Shown in pieces: positions 35,430-47,083 of a DNA stretch of 64,000 nucleotides. Under the pieces are notes generated by a model. That model made no database searches. It had not been told where the DNA came from and saw only the letters and a program-made list of their open reading frames with translations. Made by a program: the position numbers and the translations under genes. The DNA comes from Lunularia cruciata (taxonomy: Eukaryota; Streptophyta; Marchantiopsida; Lunulariales; Lunulariaceae): contig OX419758.1 of the NCBI GenBank assembly GCA_948567375.1, positions 13,769,001-13,833,000 on the forward strand, given 5' to 3'. Every line of letters begins with the position of its first letter. Within the stretch, counting starts at the first letter, position 1.

Positions 35430-37600
35430 GATGAGAGGAAAGAGAGAAAAATTCAAGAGGAATGCAAGGTAATCCATGGAATTGGACCAAGGACCATTGG
35501 AAAATGGTACTTGGCCCAAATTATGGGGTTACAAGAGCCATGACAATAGACACTAAATTTATAGACAAGGAGTTGACCCTTGAAGTCAAAAGCCACTTCA
35601 ATAGCAAGTGGTCCAAGAATAATAGATGGAGTGTAGCTAATTACTAGGATCTTGCAAAAAGAGCCATAATAGAGGCAATTATGAAACATTTCAAACAGAA
35701 ATTAACTACCTACCTAACCAATGGCCAAGTAGTGTTCGTTGACTACATGTATGTAGGAGAGCTTATAGATTGGGCTGAAATGTTTGATAAGCAATGCAAG
35801 CTCCTACACAAGGATTTCAAAGTTGAAGAGGGAGCTACATATCTTGCTCCCTTTTCAATACATTACTACATGGAGATGAACCTCTCAACTAAGGAGGAGA
35901 AGAAATGGTTCACTACTCACTTTCATTCTGTAGGTTATTTTGAGGAACAACTACATAAATTATCAAGATATCAACAAGCAGATGCTAAGTTTTAAAAGAC
36001 GGGCTAATTTATGCTTGTGGATGCAGAGATGGTCCTGCTCCAAGGCTGCAAAGAGGAAGAATAATACCCAAAAAAAGCAACCTCTTCCTCCAACAAAGAA
36101 GTCAAAGATGAGTAACCAAACTATCAAAGTATCCTCTCCAAAAGATAAAGTTGAGGACATTGATGTTGATGAGGATGAAGATGAAGATGAGGAGGAGTAG
36201 GGGTCCTTCACTCTGCAAGGATCCACCTCTACCTCAAGAGATAATGAAGAAGGAGATGAGACTTGGGAGGATGCTCAATCTGCTCCCAAATGCAGGACCA
36301 GAACATGGACAAGGACATTGTAGATGAAGAAGAAAACATATAAGAAGAAAAAGGAGTTCCAAAGTAGGCACCTTTGAGCCCTAGAATTCCAAAAGAAGAA
36401 ATAGCAATAGAACTGCAAGATTTGGCTAAGTGCTTGAAGGACCAAGAATTTTGGCCAAGAGTAGAAGGAGAATCAATGATCAAATAGAAGAGGAAGATTG
36501 CATCATTGACAATGCCTAAGAAAAGGAGGAAGTTGACATCTTAATTGATCTTCTTGAGGCTTCACCAGAATTGCATATCAGCATGAGAGAGGCACCCACA
36601 ACATCCAAGGTGGTGCAAGTGCAGGATGGCGCAAACTTCATCATTCACTTAATGGGTTGTGCATTGCACTTGATGGAGGAACTAATGCCCCAAGACTAGG
36701 TTGAGTGCCTTGATGTGTTGGACTATATCATAGTAACCAAGGTCATGCACAAGCATGTCTACACTTTCAAGGGCAAGGAGGATTTGGGGAAGGAAGAGGC
36801 AACAAAAGCTAGGGAACTATGCAAGGCAAAAACATTGAAAGTAAGTGCCTTGATGCATGAGAACTAGGAATTAAAAAAAGAAGTGCCATTGTTGAGAACA
36901 AATGAGGTCATCATGCATTTGAGACCAAAAAATTTGAGGTAGATTGGAAGGTACTCCACCTTGAGTTTGAGCAATTCAAGAAGGAAGCCAAAGATCAACT
37001 TTGTATCAAGTGCCACAAAGTCAACAACACTCAAAGTGCCTTGCAAGAGAAGCATGACCAAGTAGTGATGTTAAAGCTATAGATGTAGGAGTCTCGGATG
37101 GAAGTGGCCATTTAGCTGAAAGGTCTTGGCAAGGAGGCAACTAAAGAATGATTGAGGCATGCAAAGAGTCTCAAAGTGCTAGAAGGACAGAAGGTTGAGT
37201 GGAGTAGGTGGTCTAAACAACAAGAGGAAGATCAATTGAAGGCACTACACCAAGTAAGAGAAACCCAAGCCCCATTGATGGAGATGCTGAAAGAAGAGGA
37301 AGTAGTGTGGGCCTTGAGGACAAAATGCCATGAATTGAAGATGTAGGTCCAATGCTTGCAAAATCAGGCCTACAAGGAGGAATGCATGAATAGCCTATCC
37401 TTGCACTTGAAGGAGCATTCAAATAAAATTTTAGTGAAGTATGCCAGACCTTCTTATTAGAAATTGCTAGGTATCAAGCCCTAATAGATCAATTAATCAA
37501 ATACGTGAGAGGTGAACAAAGCCTTTCAACCCTTGTAGCTCCAACCCAAGGGACTCTCCCAAAAGGAAGTCTTTCAATTAGACAAGCACTGTTTAGAAAG
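35430..37600 (+). pseudogene. Gag-like/coiled-coil element, broken
   Basis: A plus-strand frame reads through 35462-35990 with one stop: NWTKDHWKMVLGP, FVDYMYVGELIDWAEMFDKQ, HYYMEMNLSTKEEKKWF. A Lys-rich then acidic run (KVEDIDVDEDEDEDEEE) ends it near 36200. From 36560 to 37440 broken frames encode long helical, Glu/Lys/Gln-rich text (VLHLEFEQFKKEAKDQL, KQQEEDQLKALHQVRET). No protease, reverse transcriptase or zinc knuckle follows. It resembles a non-autonomous gag-type element, but the family is not recognised. Confidence 0.5.
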
Positions 37601-38690
37601 GATTAGGTAATTAGAGTTGTACAATAGTTGAGCACTCTAAGTAGGCTAGTCATGCCAACACTTAGTGTCACATTTAATTTAGAAGAGTGCACTCAAAGTT
37701 GAATGGAACTCGGAGTTGTAAAGAGTGCTCTCAGAATGGTACTGCACTAAGAGTTGTATAAACTTGTAGAGGAAGTGCACTTGGGTTGGTATTGGTACTT
37801 GGAGTTGCACACTAAAAAAAGATTAGTGGGGTCTAGTATCTCACTTGATACATATAAGAGACTAATCATTTTACATATGATTAGGATAAGATAGGATTAG
37901 GATAGTAGAATCAATGATGGAAAATTTAGTTAGCTTTGTTTAAGATTCACTTGGGATTTTGATCCCTTTGGCTTGGAGCCAAATCTATATATAAGTCAGA
38001 GTGCTATTGACACTCAATTTTTTGGAATAGAAGCTTCAATTACAAGTAAAGAGTGCTCTCACTTTGTTGCAAGTTCTATGTCCTACATTTTGCATGTTGT
38101 TTCAATGTCTAAACCAAAGTAGAGGTGAGGAATTTTGTAGTAGATCTTCAATGCATAGTGCTAGGTAGGTACTCATCCTTGATCAAGGAGTGCACTAAAG
38201 AATTTCAAGAAGTGAACTTGTACAACAAGTGGATTAGGAAGCTCACTGTGCATGTAGAACCACAAGATCAAAAACTTTAGACATGAAGTAGTAACAAGTT
38301 GTGCCTTATGGGAAGGTTGAACACATTTGCAGACAATGCATCTTGAATGGAATGACACTTGAAGTTGAATGAACCATCACCTTCAAGAGCAATCTTGGCT
38401 AGATTTTAGAGTGACATTGGTTAGTTGATAACTTTCTTTTTGCTGTAATGTGCAACAAAGGATGACACTAACTTCTTTTGCGAGTGGTTTTTGCCCAAAA
38501 GGTTAAATAGGAGATAATAAAAGAATTGAGTTTTGGTGAAAAGTGCATGTTTCACTTCACTTCCAAGCATTTCAAAATAATATCTTTGTGAGAATGAACT
38601 ATTCTAATTGACTTTACTATAAGTATGTTGATATTAAGCTATCACATTGATTATATTATAACTATGTTGACATTAAGCTATCACAAAAGC
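37600..38690. other. Decayed repeat flank, no gene
   Basis: Repeats of GAGTGC, CACTTGG and GGAGTTG strings continue to about 37820, then CTATATATAAG near 37988 could be an LTR promoter. No coding sequence is visible. Confidence 0.35.
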
Positions 38691-38955
38691 TTTTAGAAAC
38701 TTCCCAAAGATAGAGTAGTTTTTTATGCAAAGTAAATGAATAGCTTAGCTTTTATGCCAAGTAGATGGCTAGCTTGGAGTGCACTCCAAGAAATGTAGCA
38801 ACTAGCAAGAAATTTCCTTGGAAGATTCTTGGAAATCTTGTACTTAGCTTCACTATAAGTACCAATGTCTAAACTCATGCTACGCATTTGGAGTTTCTTT
38901 CATTTAATAGTTCCAATGTGATTTTCCAATCTCCTATTTTTCTCCTTAGTCTTTT
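38690..38955 (+). repeat. Strongly decayed A-family LTR remnant
   Basis: Shares landmarks with A-family LTRs: TAGCTTAGCTT, TGCCAAGTAGATGGC, ACTATAAGTACCAA, CTCATGCTA.GCATTTGGAGT, CAATGTGATTTTCCA and a TCTTTTAC end. The HSE-like palindromes are no longer intact. Confidence 0.65.
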
Positions 38956-40325
38956 ACTATCCAACCTAATCTTCTATTGGAATTGAAATGATTCATGTTT
39001 AGACTTATTTTAATTGAGTTTTGCTCTTTTATTCCATGAGTTTCAATTGACCCTATAAACTAATTGACCTTCTTCTTATCATATGGAGGATCTTTTAATT
39101 CAATTTGAGTAAGGCAATTGGACATAATGCTTGAGTGGTGCTTTTTAATCTATCTATGAGTCAAAAATATCAAATGAAATGATGAGGTTTACTCCAACCT
39201 ACATGAAGTTATGCCTTACAAACATCAAAGCTTCTTCATCATTCATATATTGGGTAATTTTAAGTATATTTTCTCTATTTTAGTATAGAAAATCTATAAT
39301 TATGATATAAATTATATATGTGTGAAATATTATATAGTTATTAGCTAAATTTTGACTATTCTTATTTTTGGTGTGAAAGATTATATAGTTATTACCTAAA
39401 TTTTGACTATTCTTATTTTTGATGAAATAATTGACTGTCACAAGTAATTTCATAATAAAAATTGCATAAAAATCATCAAAGATTAACATATAAGACTATC
39501 CTTTATGCCTAGATATCTTTCATCTATTCATTATCATGAAATTTTCTTTATGTACGATAATGTAGTAAATGGAATATAAGCACTAAACCTTGGGGTACAA
39601 ATAAGTCACCAAGAATCTCACAAAATGAATATATCTACTTCATCCTTGCTAAAGCTTAGACCCAAAGGATATCATAATTATTGCTTTATAGGTATATATA
39701 GTGCATAAAGATGTGAAAGTTGATAAGAAAACTAGATCAAACTTCCAATATCAAGGATGTAAGCGCAAGTAATTAGGAATATACTCCTACAAAAATTTGG
39801 AAGCTATTATATTTTTTTATTGTGTCTATGTTTTCATTTATAGCTATTTTTTATGATCAATATAAGTAGATAAATCATTATATCAAAAGAACACAAAAGG
39901 TTTTCTAAATCCATTGGTAAAGTTGTAGAATGTAGCAACAAATGAGTAATTACAAGAATAAATAAGAAGCTATGATGCAAGAATTAAAGTGCACTAGTGT
40001 ATCATAGTGAATGCTTAGATTATAATCCAATTAAGTAACATTTAAAAAGGAAAAAGAAAAGGAAAAGAAAGTTCTCATTTGAAAGTTCTCAACTCTTGGG
40101 TCTTTAGACATTATAATCCATAGATTCTTGTATTATAATTTGTTGATAAAATAAAATATGATGTATATAGCACTACAATTGTCCTTGAATATATTTTTTG
40201 CTTTATAAAATCCACCTAAGTTGAAAATACTCAACTAAATATAATTCCAAGTGTTGCTTAAGCATTGGTTTATCTTCATAGAATACATCAAGAGCATACT
40301 ATTCATTACTATTTTTATTACACAC
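38956..40325. other. AT-rich, no gene
   Basis: No coding sequence. Besides the tandem duplication at 39320-39421 I see only AT-rich text and a short (CA)n run at 40320-40336. Confidence 0.4.
39320..39421. repeat. Tandem duplication, ~52-bp unit
   Basis: Two near-identical units share TGTGAAA, TTATATAGTTATTA and CTAAATTTTGACTATTCTTA. Recent by identity. Confidence 0.85.
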
Positions 40326-40329
40326 ACAC

Positions 40330-41397
40330 GCACACGCCTAAGGTCACATCATAACAAACTAATCATATCACTCTTCACTCAATTTCTTCTTGATATTCTC
40401 CCACAGAGAGTGGCAATAACTCAATCCTCTCTATCTGACCATTAGGTAACTCTACTTACTCATTCTTATCCATGTCTAGTTCCATCTCCAACTTTATTGT
40501 AATAGAATGAGACAAGAAATTCACTCCTTTTCTCCATGGTCTATCAAAACTCTCACTTGATTACCTTCTAGGACACCATTCATAACAATCAAATGTGTAT
40601 TTGTCTTCCTCAACCTTTGCACACTTGTATTCTTTCTCCCCTTGCTTTTACTCCTCTCCATTGAGCCAATAAGGCCACAAAGTACAATTACTAGTGATCT
40701 TTGTTTCTCAATGTAATTTTAGCATCCTCCTCTTCAATTTTTCTCTCCACATTGTTCAAAGCCTATATGGACACCAAGGACCTCTAGGAATGTAATCACA
40801 ACAATTGCTAGCTATATGCCCAACTTTGCCACAATTAGAACAATGTTGTTGTTTTGCTTGAACCCCTTTCCCTTGTAGGACTCTATCTCTCCTTTCTTTG
40901 ATCTGACCCTGCTCTCATGCTCCTTGATCTTGGAAAAAAATGTTGCCCAATTCCATAAAAACTAGTCCACCAAAGTGCGGTGTTTCAGCTATATAGTGTT
41001 GTGAAGAGGTAAAGGAGTAGTCCCAAAACAACACTATATGGCACATGTAAAGTTTGTAACCTTGCACCATCTTTGAGCACATGCAACCACCCACATGAAA
41101 AACTATATGGTGCACATGTAACTTTTGTAATCTTGCACCATCTTTGAGCACATGTAACATGATATGGTGCACATGTAACTGTTGTAACCTTGCACCATCT
41201 TTGAGCACACGGAATGCCTAAATAATGGTGCAAGGATTTTGTACCATTACCTCTTGGTGAATTTTCTCCTTTAACTCCCATTTGAAAATTTCAAGAGCTT
41301 CTATTGGACCCACATTGGTTATTGCAACCTATAGATCAAGAAATGATTCCATATACACTTGTATGTTGTTCTTCTACTTCAACTTCCATAATCTAGT
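40330..41397 (-). pseudogene. Inverted B-family gag/protease fragment
   Basis: Read on the minus strand it matches element B in order: the gag segment LLKLK..NIQVYMESFLDL-like text near 41290-41390, CHFGGL near 40980, a well-preserved CCHC zinc knuckle CSNCGKVGHIASNC near 40840, and the protease-proximal text ELPNGQ-like near 40480. The knuckle is intact here although element B has lost its own. The right end abuts the LTR of element C. Confidence 0.75.
41031..41210. repeat. Three tandem ~60-bp units
   Basis: Each unit contains CTATATGGTGCACATGTAA (first unit lacks two bases) and CTTGCACCATCTTTGAGCACA. It lies inside the inverted gag fragment and is an expansion not seen in element B. Confidence 0.9.
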
Positions 41398-41877
41398 TGT
41401 AAAAATATGGAGGTTATAGATGAGTTAGTCAAAACTAACAAAGTGGAAAATAGGCCAAATTAGCCAAAAATTATAAGAAGATTTTAGAAGCATCTAAGAA
41501 GCTACTTTGTACTTATGGGTAATGCGCATGCCAAGTGGTGACTTCTAGGAGGAAATTTCTTGCGAAGCTTCTTTGCTAGCTTAGCTTGTATGCCAAGTAG
41601 ATGGCTTGTAGAAGGAAGCTTCGTGGGAAGCTTCCTAACTAGCTTATCTTGCATGCCAAATAGGCAACTTCTAGAAGAAAGTTTTTGAGAAGCTTCCTAG
41701 GTAACTTAGCTTGCACTCAAAGAAGGTGGTTTGTAGGAAGCTTCTAAGGAGCCTTGTATATTACTTATAAATACCAAAGCCCAAGCTCATGCTAGGCATT
41801 TGGAGATCCTTCAAGAATCTCAATGTGATCTTTCACTCTGATCTTCCATTCTCATATTTCTCTCCTCTGTCTTTTAA
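41398..41877 (+). repeat. 5' LTR of element C
   Basis: Starts TGTAAAAATATGGAG, corresponding to TGTAACAATATGGAG of element A, and shows the same palindrome units (TAGAAGGAAGCTTCGTGGGAAGCTTCC) in diverged form, TATAAATA near 41768 and a worn end CTTTTAA. The primer site that follows reads TTGATATCATAGC instead of TTGGTATCAGAGC. Confidence 0.85.
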
Positions 41878-41889
41878 TTGATATCATAG

Positions 41890-43088
41890 CAAGAATGTGA
41901 TGGATGGAATTTAAGGACCACCAAATCTATTTCCACCAAAATATGGGGAATTTTTGTGTCCATGTAGTACCCAAGCATCATTTCATACAATTCATCATCT
42001 CATACTTTGGGTAGAATTTTTGAATACAATCACCTTATCTAATGAACCCCTGGTACTTTTGATAGTAATTTATGAAGAACGATGGACATGTTGCATCTAT
42101 GTGTTCACTCATATAAATTGTAGGTAGTTTGATAGAGTAGTAACCATGGCAAAAATGCCTAAATTTATTATTATTATACAATAACAAATTAAGCACCTTA
42201 CTTGATTGTAGGAAAAACAAGATCATCAATGACAAAAGCATGTAGAGAGAGCACCATTTCATGAAGGAGAAGAGCAAATCTAATTTTCAAAACCAAAGGT
42301 ATTTGAAGGAAAGAACCTCTTGGGTGCAGTAGAGAATTTTGTGTTTGATTGTGAATGTTATTTTGAAGTTACAAATCTTCAAGATGTGTGGAGATGATTC
42401 TCTTAGCTTGAAGCCAATTGGATGGAGTGGCAAAAATATGGTGGCAATTTTGAGTGGAGCAAACTGAATTTTAGCTTTTTGCCAATCTTGACATGGGAAG
42501 AATTCAGAAGTGCAATAATTGTGTAATTCCAAGCAATAAATGCAACACAAGTCATCTGAGATAGGTTTGAAAAATTGAAGTAGATTGGCTATGTAAGAAA
42601 TTACATCACTCAATTCTAGAACACTATAATGTAGATTCTAGATATATTAGAAGGAGAAGCTTTGGATCAATTTGTGAGAGGCTTGAAGCACGTGCCAAAC
42701 TAAAAGTGATCAAGGGGGGACCCAAACACTTGGGAGAAGCCATATAGTTGGCTGAGCACTTTGATTCTTTGGTTGTGATAACTTGGTCTTGACCTTGGCC
42801 TTCATTAAACTTGCCCACACACTACACACAAGTGGAAGAGCTAGCACCAATGGAGATTGATGCCATCAAATAAAAAACACTTGGCCCTGCAAATAGGGAA
42901 AAATTGCAATAAAATGATGGTTAGTTTTACTAATTGCTAAATTGTGCATCACATTGTTGAATGTCCAATCAAGAATGGATGACCTTGACAAATTACCTAA
43001 ATGGAGTTGTGGAGCGTGATGATCAAGGAAACAAGGAATCCCAATAAGAGAATTTAAGTCACCTATTGAGAACTTGATTAGCTCCAAT
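41890..43088 (+). pseudogene. Gag of element C (broken)
   Basis: Aligns with A-family gag: FLQPKVF-like start, FVFDCECYFEVTNLQD, then WSKLNF. The equivalent of the zinc knuckle near 42930-42970 is degraded. Multiple stops and indels. A B-family solo LTR interrupts its 3' end. Confidence 0.7.
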
Positions 43089-43092
43089 GAGA

Positions 43093-43529
43093 CATAATCT
43101 TCCAAGGATAGGAGACCTTAAGAGAAAAACAAGGGGGAGGGATGGCCAACCTCTTCTTTCCATAGAGAGGAATATGTATATTTTTGAGGCCTAATTCATC
43201 CATTTAGGTTTTTGAAATTGGCTCTAAAGTTTTTAGACTATTTTTGGCTCCTGCACTATTAGTAGAAGTACTCTTTTGGTGATACCTCTATCTGATTTAC
43301 TTAGTCCATTATCTATAACATTATTTTGGATGTTACCAAGCCAATTTTCACCTTTGGATAATATGTCTAGCTATTGGTATTATATTTCTAAGCTATTTTT
43401 GACTCTTGCTCTATTACTAAAAGTACTCTTTTGGTGACACCTCTACCTAGCCCATCATACCTAACATCCTTCCAAATATTAGCAAGCCAATTTCATATCA
43501 AGATAATATGTCTAGTTATTGACATTACA
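43093..43529 (-). repeat. Inverted B-family solo LTR inside element C
   Basis: On the minus strand it begins TGTAATGTC and ends near ATTATG, has the B-family landmarks (GTGTCACCAAAAGAGTAC twice, GCCTCAAAAA, CTCTTAAGG) and lacks the middle of the LTR. The flanks TGAGA (43088-43092) and TGGGG (43530-43534) are the probable target duplication after G-to-A decay. The first ~170 bp are tandemly duplicated. Confidence 0.75.
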
Positions 43530-46468
43530 TGGGGTTGAAGGCTTAACCAATATAAATTCTGTTTCACTTGTAAGGTATGATATTTGATTGTAATTGTAGG
43601 ATTTTGATTGATTTTGGAGTTCAAAGAATTGCATATTCATAAAATTAGCAAGGGAATTAAGTATTCCTATCAAGCTAGTAATTGGAAGTAGATTGATGAT
43701 GGAAAATGGTAAAAAGATTTTTGCATGCCCTACCTCACATCTTGTTACATTTAGATTGGGAAGAAGTATTTGGAGTGTATGAGGTTTGTAGCGGTACCTC
43801 TACACTATGATGTCATTCTTACTTTACCTTAGCTTAAACATCATAAAATTCAATTTGATTGGACCAAATGAAAAATTCAAGTATTAACACCAAGGTAAGA
43901 ATTACAAATTAGGTTGTCTAGCCCCTTTGAGTAAGACACCTAAGAATAGTCAATCCCAAGTTGGGAAGTTTGTGAGTAAAGTAGCCATAGAGTAAAATTT
44001 TAAAGAAGATAAGCCTATTTTTGTGGTGTGGATCAAGCAAATCTGATGAGTGCCAAAACCCTCATCAAACAATTGTTGATCAAATAGTTCAAGATTTTGT
44101 AGATGTGTTTCCAGATAATCTACAGAGGGGGGATTACCCTTGATTGTAGTATGCCCTTCAAGTTTGAATTATTGCCAAGAAGTATTCCAATGAGTAGAAA
44201 AATCTATTGGCTCTCATCAAAGGAGTTGGATGAGCTTTGAACAATACTAACAGAGTTGTTGGATAAATATTTCATTGGATATAGTACATCTCCTTGGAGA
44301 GCACTAATACTATTTGTCCCAAAGAAGGATGGAGTACTTCACTTTTGTATTGATTACCCTAGCCTTAATAAACAAAACATGAAGAATACATATCCTTTGT
44401 CTCAAATTGATGACTTGCTAGATCAATTGAGTAGAGCACAATATTTCTCCAAGTTGGATCTCCAAAATGTCTATTGGTAGATTCCCATTGATAGAGAGGA
44501 TGTGCAAAAGATTACCTTTTGCATAAGTTATGGGCATTGAATGGAGAGTTCTACCTTTTGGGTAAAAGACTTAAATATAAAAATAGAGTATGTTATTATT
44601 AACAAAACATCCACTTTTTCAATTATTTTCCAAAACCACTACCAAAATAGGTGCTTTATTTACGTTGTTGGCTCATTAATGATCCAATAGTCTTCATGGA
44701 TAAGATGCATTGAGTGTTAGATGGGCTATTGGATTAGTACATGGTGGTTTTCTTGGATGATGGTTTAACCTATAGTAAGATAAGAGGTAGTACATGCAAT
44801 TTATGTGCAAGAAGTCTTAAGACGACTACGTCAATGGAAGTTAACTTCGTGGGTCATAAGATATCATCAAAGGGGATCAAGATGGAAGAGGAGAAAATCA
44901 AAGCTTTTATTGATTGGTATACTCCAAAGGATGCCATAGAAGTGTGGGCATTTAATAGATTGACAAGTTTTTATTGATGATTGTCCATTATTATGCTCAT
45001 GTGACCAAACCATTGATCGATCTCTTGGAGAAGACCCAGAGCTTTTAGTGGACCACCAAGCACAAAGAAGTATTCCAAAAGCTAAAACATATGGTGTCTT
45101 CAAGACCAATTCTTCAACCATATGATCCTCAACTACATTGGGTGGTTAAGTTTGATGCTTCTAACTTTGCCATTAGAGTTGTGTTGTAATAAGAATTTCC
45201 AGATTGGTTACATCTCATTGCCTTTGTGTCTTGTAGACTAAATACCATAGAAAGGAATTACTCTGCTCAAGATCAAGAAAAACTAGTAATAATATATGCC
45301 ACCAAGGTATGGAGGCATTATCTTTTGGAAAACAAGTGACCATATGAACCAATTACAAACTCTTGTTATAGACATTACATCTAGAGTACATGAAGTATAG
45401 ATATCATTGATGTGAGGAATAATTATAATTTTTTGACATCAAACTTGAGTACATACCTGATTGGTTCCATGTTATTCCCAATGCCCTATCACTACAACTT
45501 GATTTGAAGACTCTTCCTCTCATCATGATAGAAATTAAGATAGTGGAAATTGACTCAAAAGTCCAAATCAAGTTTAGGACCACTTTACAACAAGAATTCT
45601 TCTTTCAGATGGTACAAGGTCATATTGTAGCATGCAACAAGGAATAAAACACCTTCTCCTTCAAAGAAGGCCTTGTATTCTATGAGAACCGGTTCTATGT
45701 CCAACCAAGGGTGATCTACGACTTATGAGCCTTCGAGAAGCCTATGACTTACCAAACATTGGTCAAATAGGTGTAGAAAAGACCTTGGGTACCCTAAAAT
45801 ACCAATGGTGGTGGCCCAACATGGCAAGAGATGTTCAAGAGTTTGTCCAATCTTGTGAGAGCTGCCAATGTAACAAGGCCAACAACTAGAAACCAAGTGG
45901 ACTCCTTCTACCACTTTCCATCACATTTGCTCAATAGGAACACATGAACTAGAATCTCATCACATCCTTGGCCAAGACAAAGCAAGGTCACACAAAACTC
46001 ATGGTGTTTGTAGATAAATCTATTTATTCAAATCTATTTGATGCCAACCTTTGATATAGTGGATGCTCCAACATTGGTCCAAATCTACTTAGAAAATGTT
46101 TTCAAGCATCATGGGATGCCTTGTGTACTCATCTCTGATTGTGATCCTCAATTCACAAGAAATTTTTAAAAAGCACTCTTCCAAATACTTGGCACTAAAA
46201 TTGCTTTTTTCCATGGCCTATCATCCTCAAACTAATGGAAAAATTGAACATGCATATTGCATCTTGGAGAATATGTTTTGTGTCTTTGTCAGTGTTCACA
46301 ATAACAACTAGGATGAATATCTTGTAGTTGTTGAGTTTGCCTACAATAATTCAAAATAAGCAAGTACCGGATTCTCTCTCTTCTTACTCAACTTTGGCCA
46401 AGACCCACTTGTTCCAAATTCCTTTATTGCTTCTCCTCCATCCCATGTTCCTCATACTTCCACCTTCT
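43530..46468 (+). pseudogene. Pol of element C, 5' part (protease, RT, RNase H, integrase)
   Basis: Order matches element A: protease remnant (43590-43990), RT (44150-45000: FCIDYPSLNKQNMKNTYPLSQIDD, YFSKLDLQNVYW, FLDDGLTYSK), RNase H (45120-45500) and integrase (45700-46468: VGVEKTLGTLKYQWWWPNM, SSIMGCLV, NGKIEHAYC). Stops and frameshifts throughout. Element B interrupts it within the integrase C-terminal region. Confidence 0.85.
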
Positions 46469-47070
46469 TGTAATACAAGCAACTAGACATATTATCTAGA
46501 GATGAAAATTGGCTTGGTAACATCTAGAGGGATATTTTGTACAATGGGCTAGGTAGATCAGATAGAGGTGTCACCAAAAGAGTACTTTTACTAATAAGGC
46601 AGAAACAACAAATAGCTTGAAAACTTTAGAGCTATTTTGGAGGCCCAAACGGATGAATTCGGCCTCAAAAATGGAATGAATCATCCCTTTTAGGATAGAA
46701 AAGGCTTGCCTTCTCCCTTGATGAATTTTCTTGTCAAGAGCTTTCTAATGGTACCTCACCCATGCAATTCTGAGCTCCCTATAGGAAGATTCCCTAAAGA
46801 TTCCCTTTGGTCAAACCTATTTGACCAACTAAATAGGACAAGGACTGACATGTCACCCATCCAAAAAACTAATCCAAGGATGGAGCTCATTGACTGGTCA
46901 CCAATCCATGTATCCAAGGGTAGAGCTTCCTTTTGGGGGGGAGGGGGGGTCCTCTTTGCTATATAATAAAGAGAAGAAGTTCCTTTGTGGCATCGGAGGA
47001 TTGAGTATGAAACCCATGTTTTCTTTCTTATATCTCTCTTGGAGAGTTCTCTTGTCCTTCGAGGATTACA
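46469..47070 (+). repeat. 5' LTR of element B
   Basis: TG...CA termini (TGTAATAC...GGATTACA), 602 bp. A TATA-like TATATAATAAA lies near 46959. A run of thirteen G with one A (46935-46949) precedes it by about 10 bp. Confidence 0.92.
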
Positions 47071-47071
47071 A

Positions 47072-47083
47072 TGGTATCAAAGC
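47072..47083 (+). other. Primer-binding site of element B
   Basis: TGGTATCAAAGC starts two bases after the LTR and matches the 3' end complement of initiator tRNA-Met with one change (canonical TGGTATCAGAGC). Confidence 0.85.
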
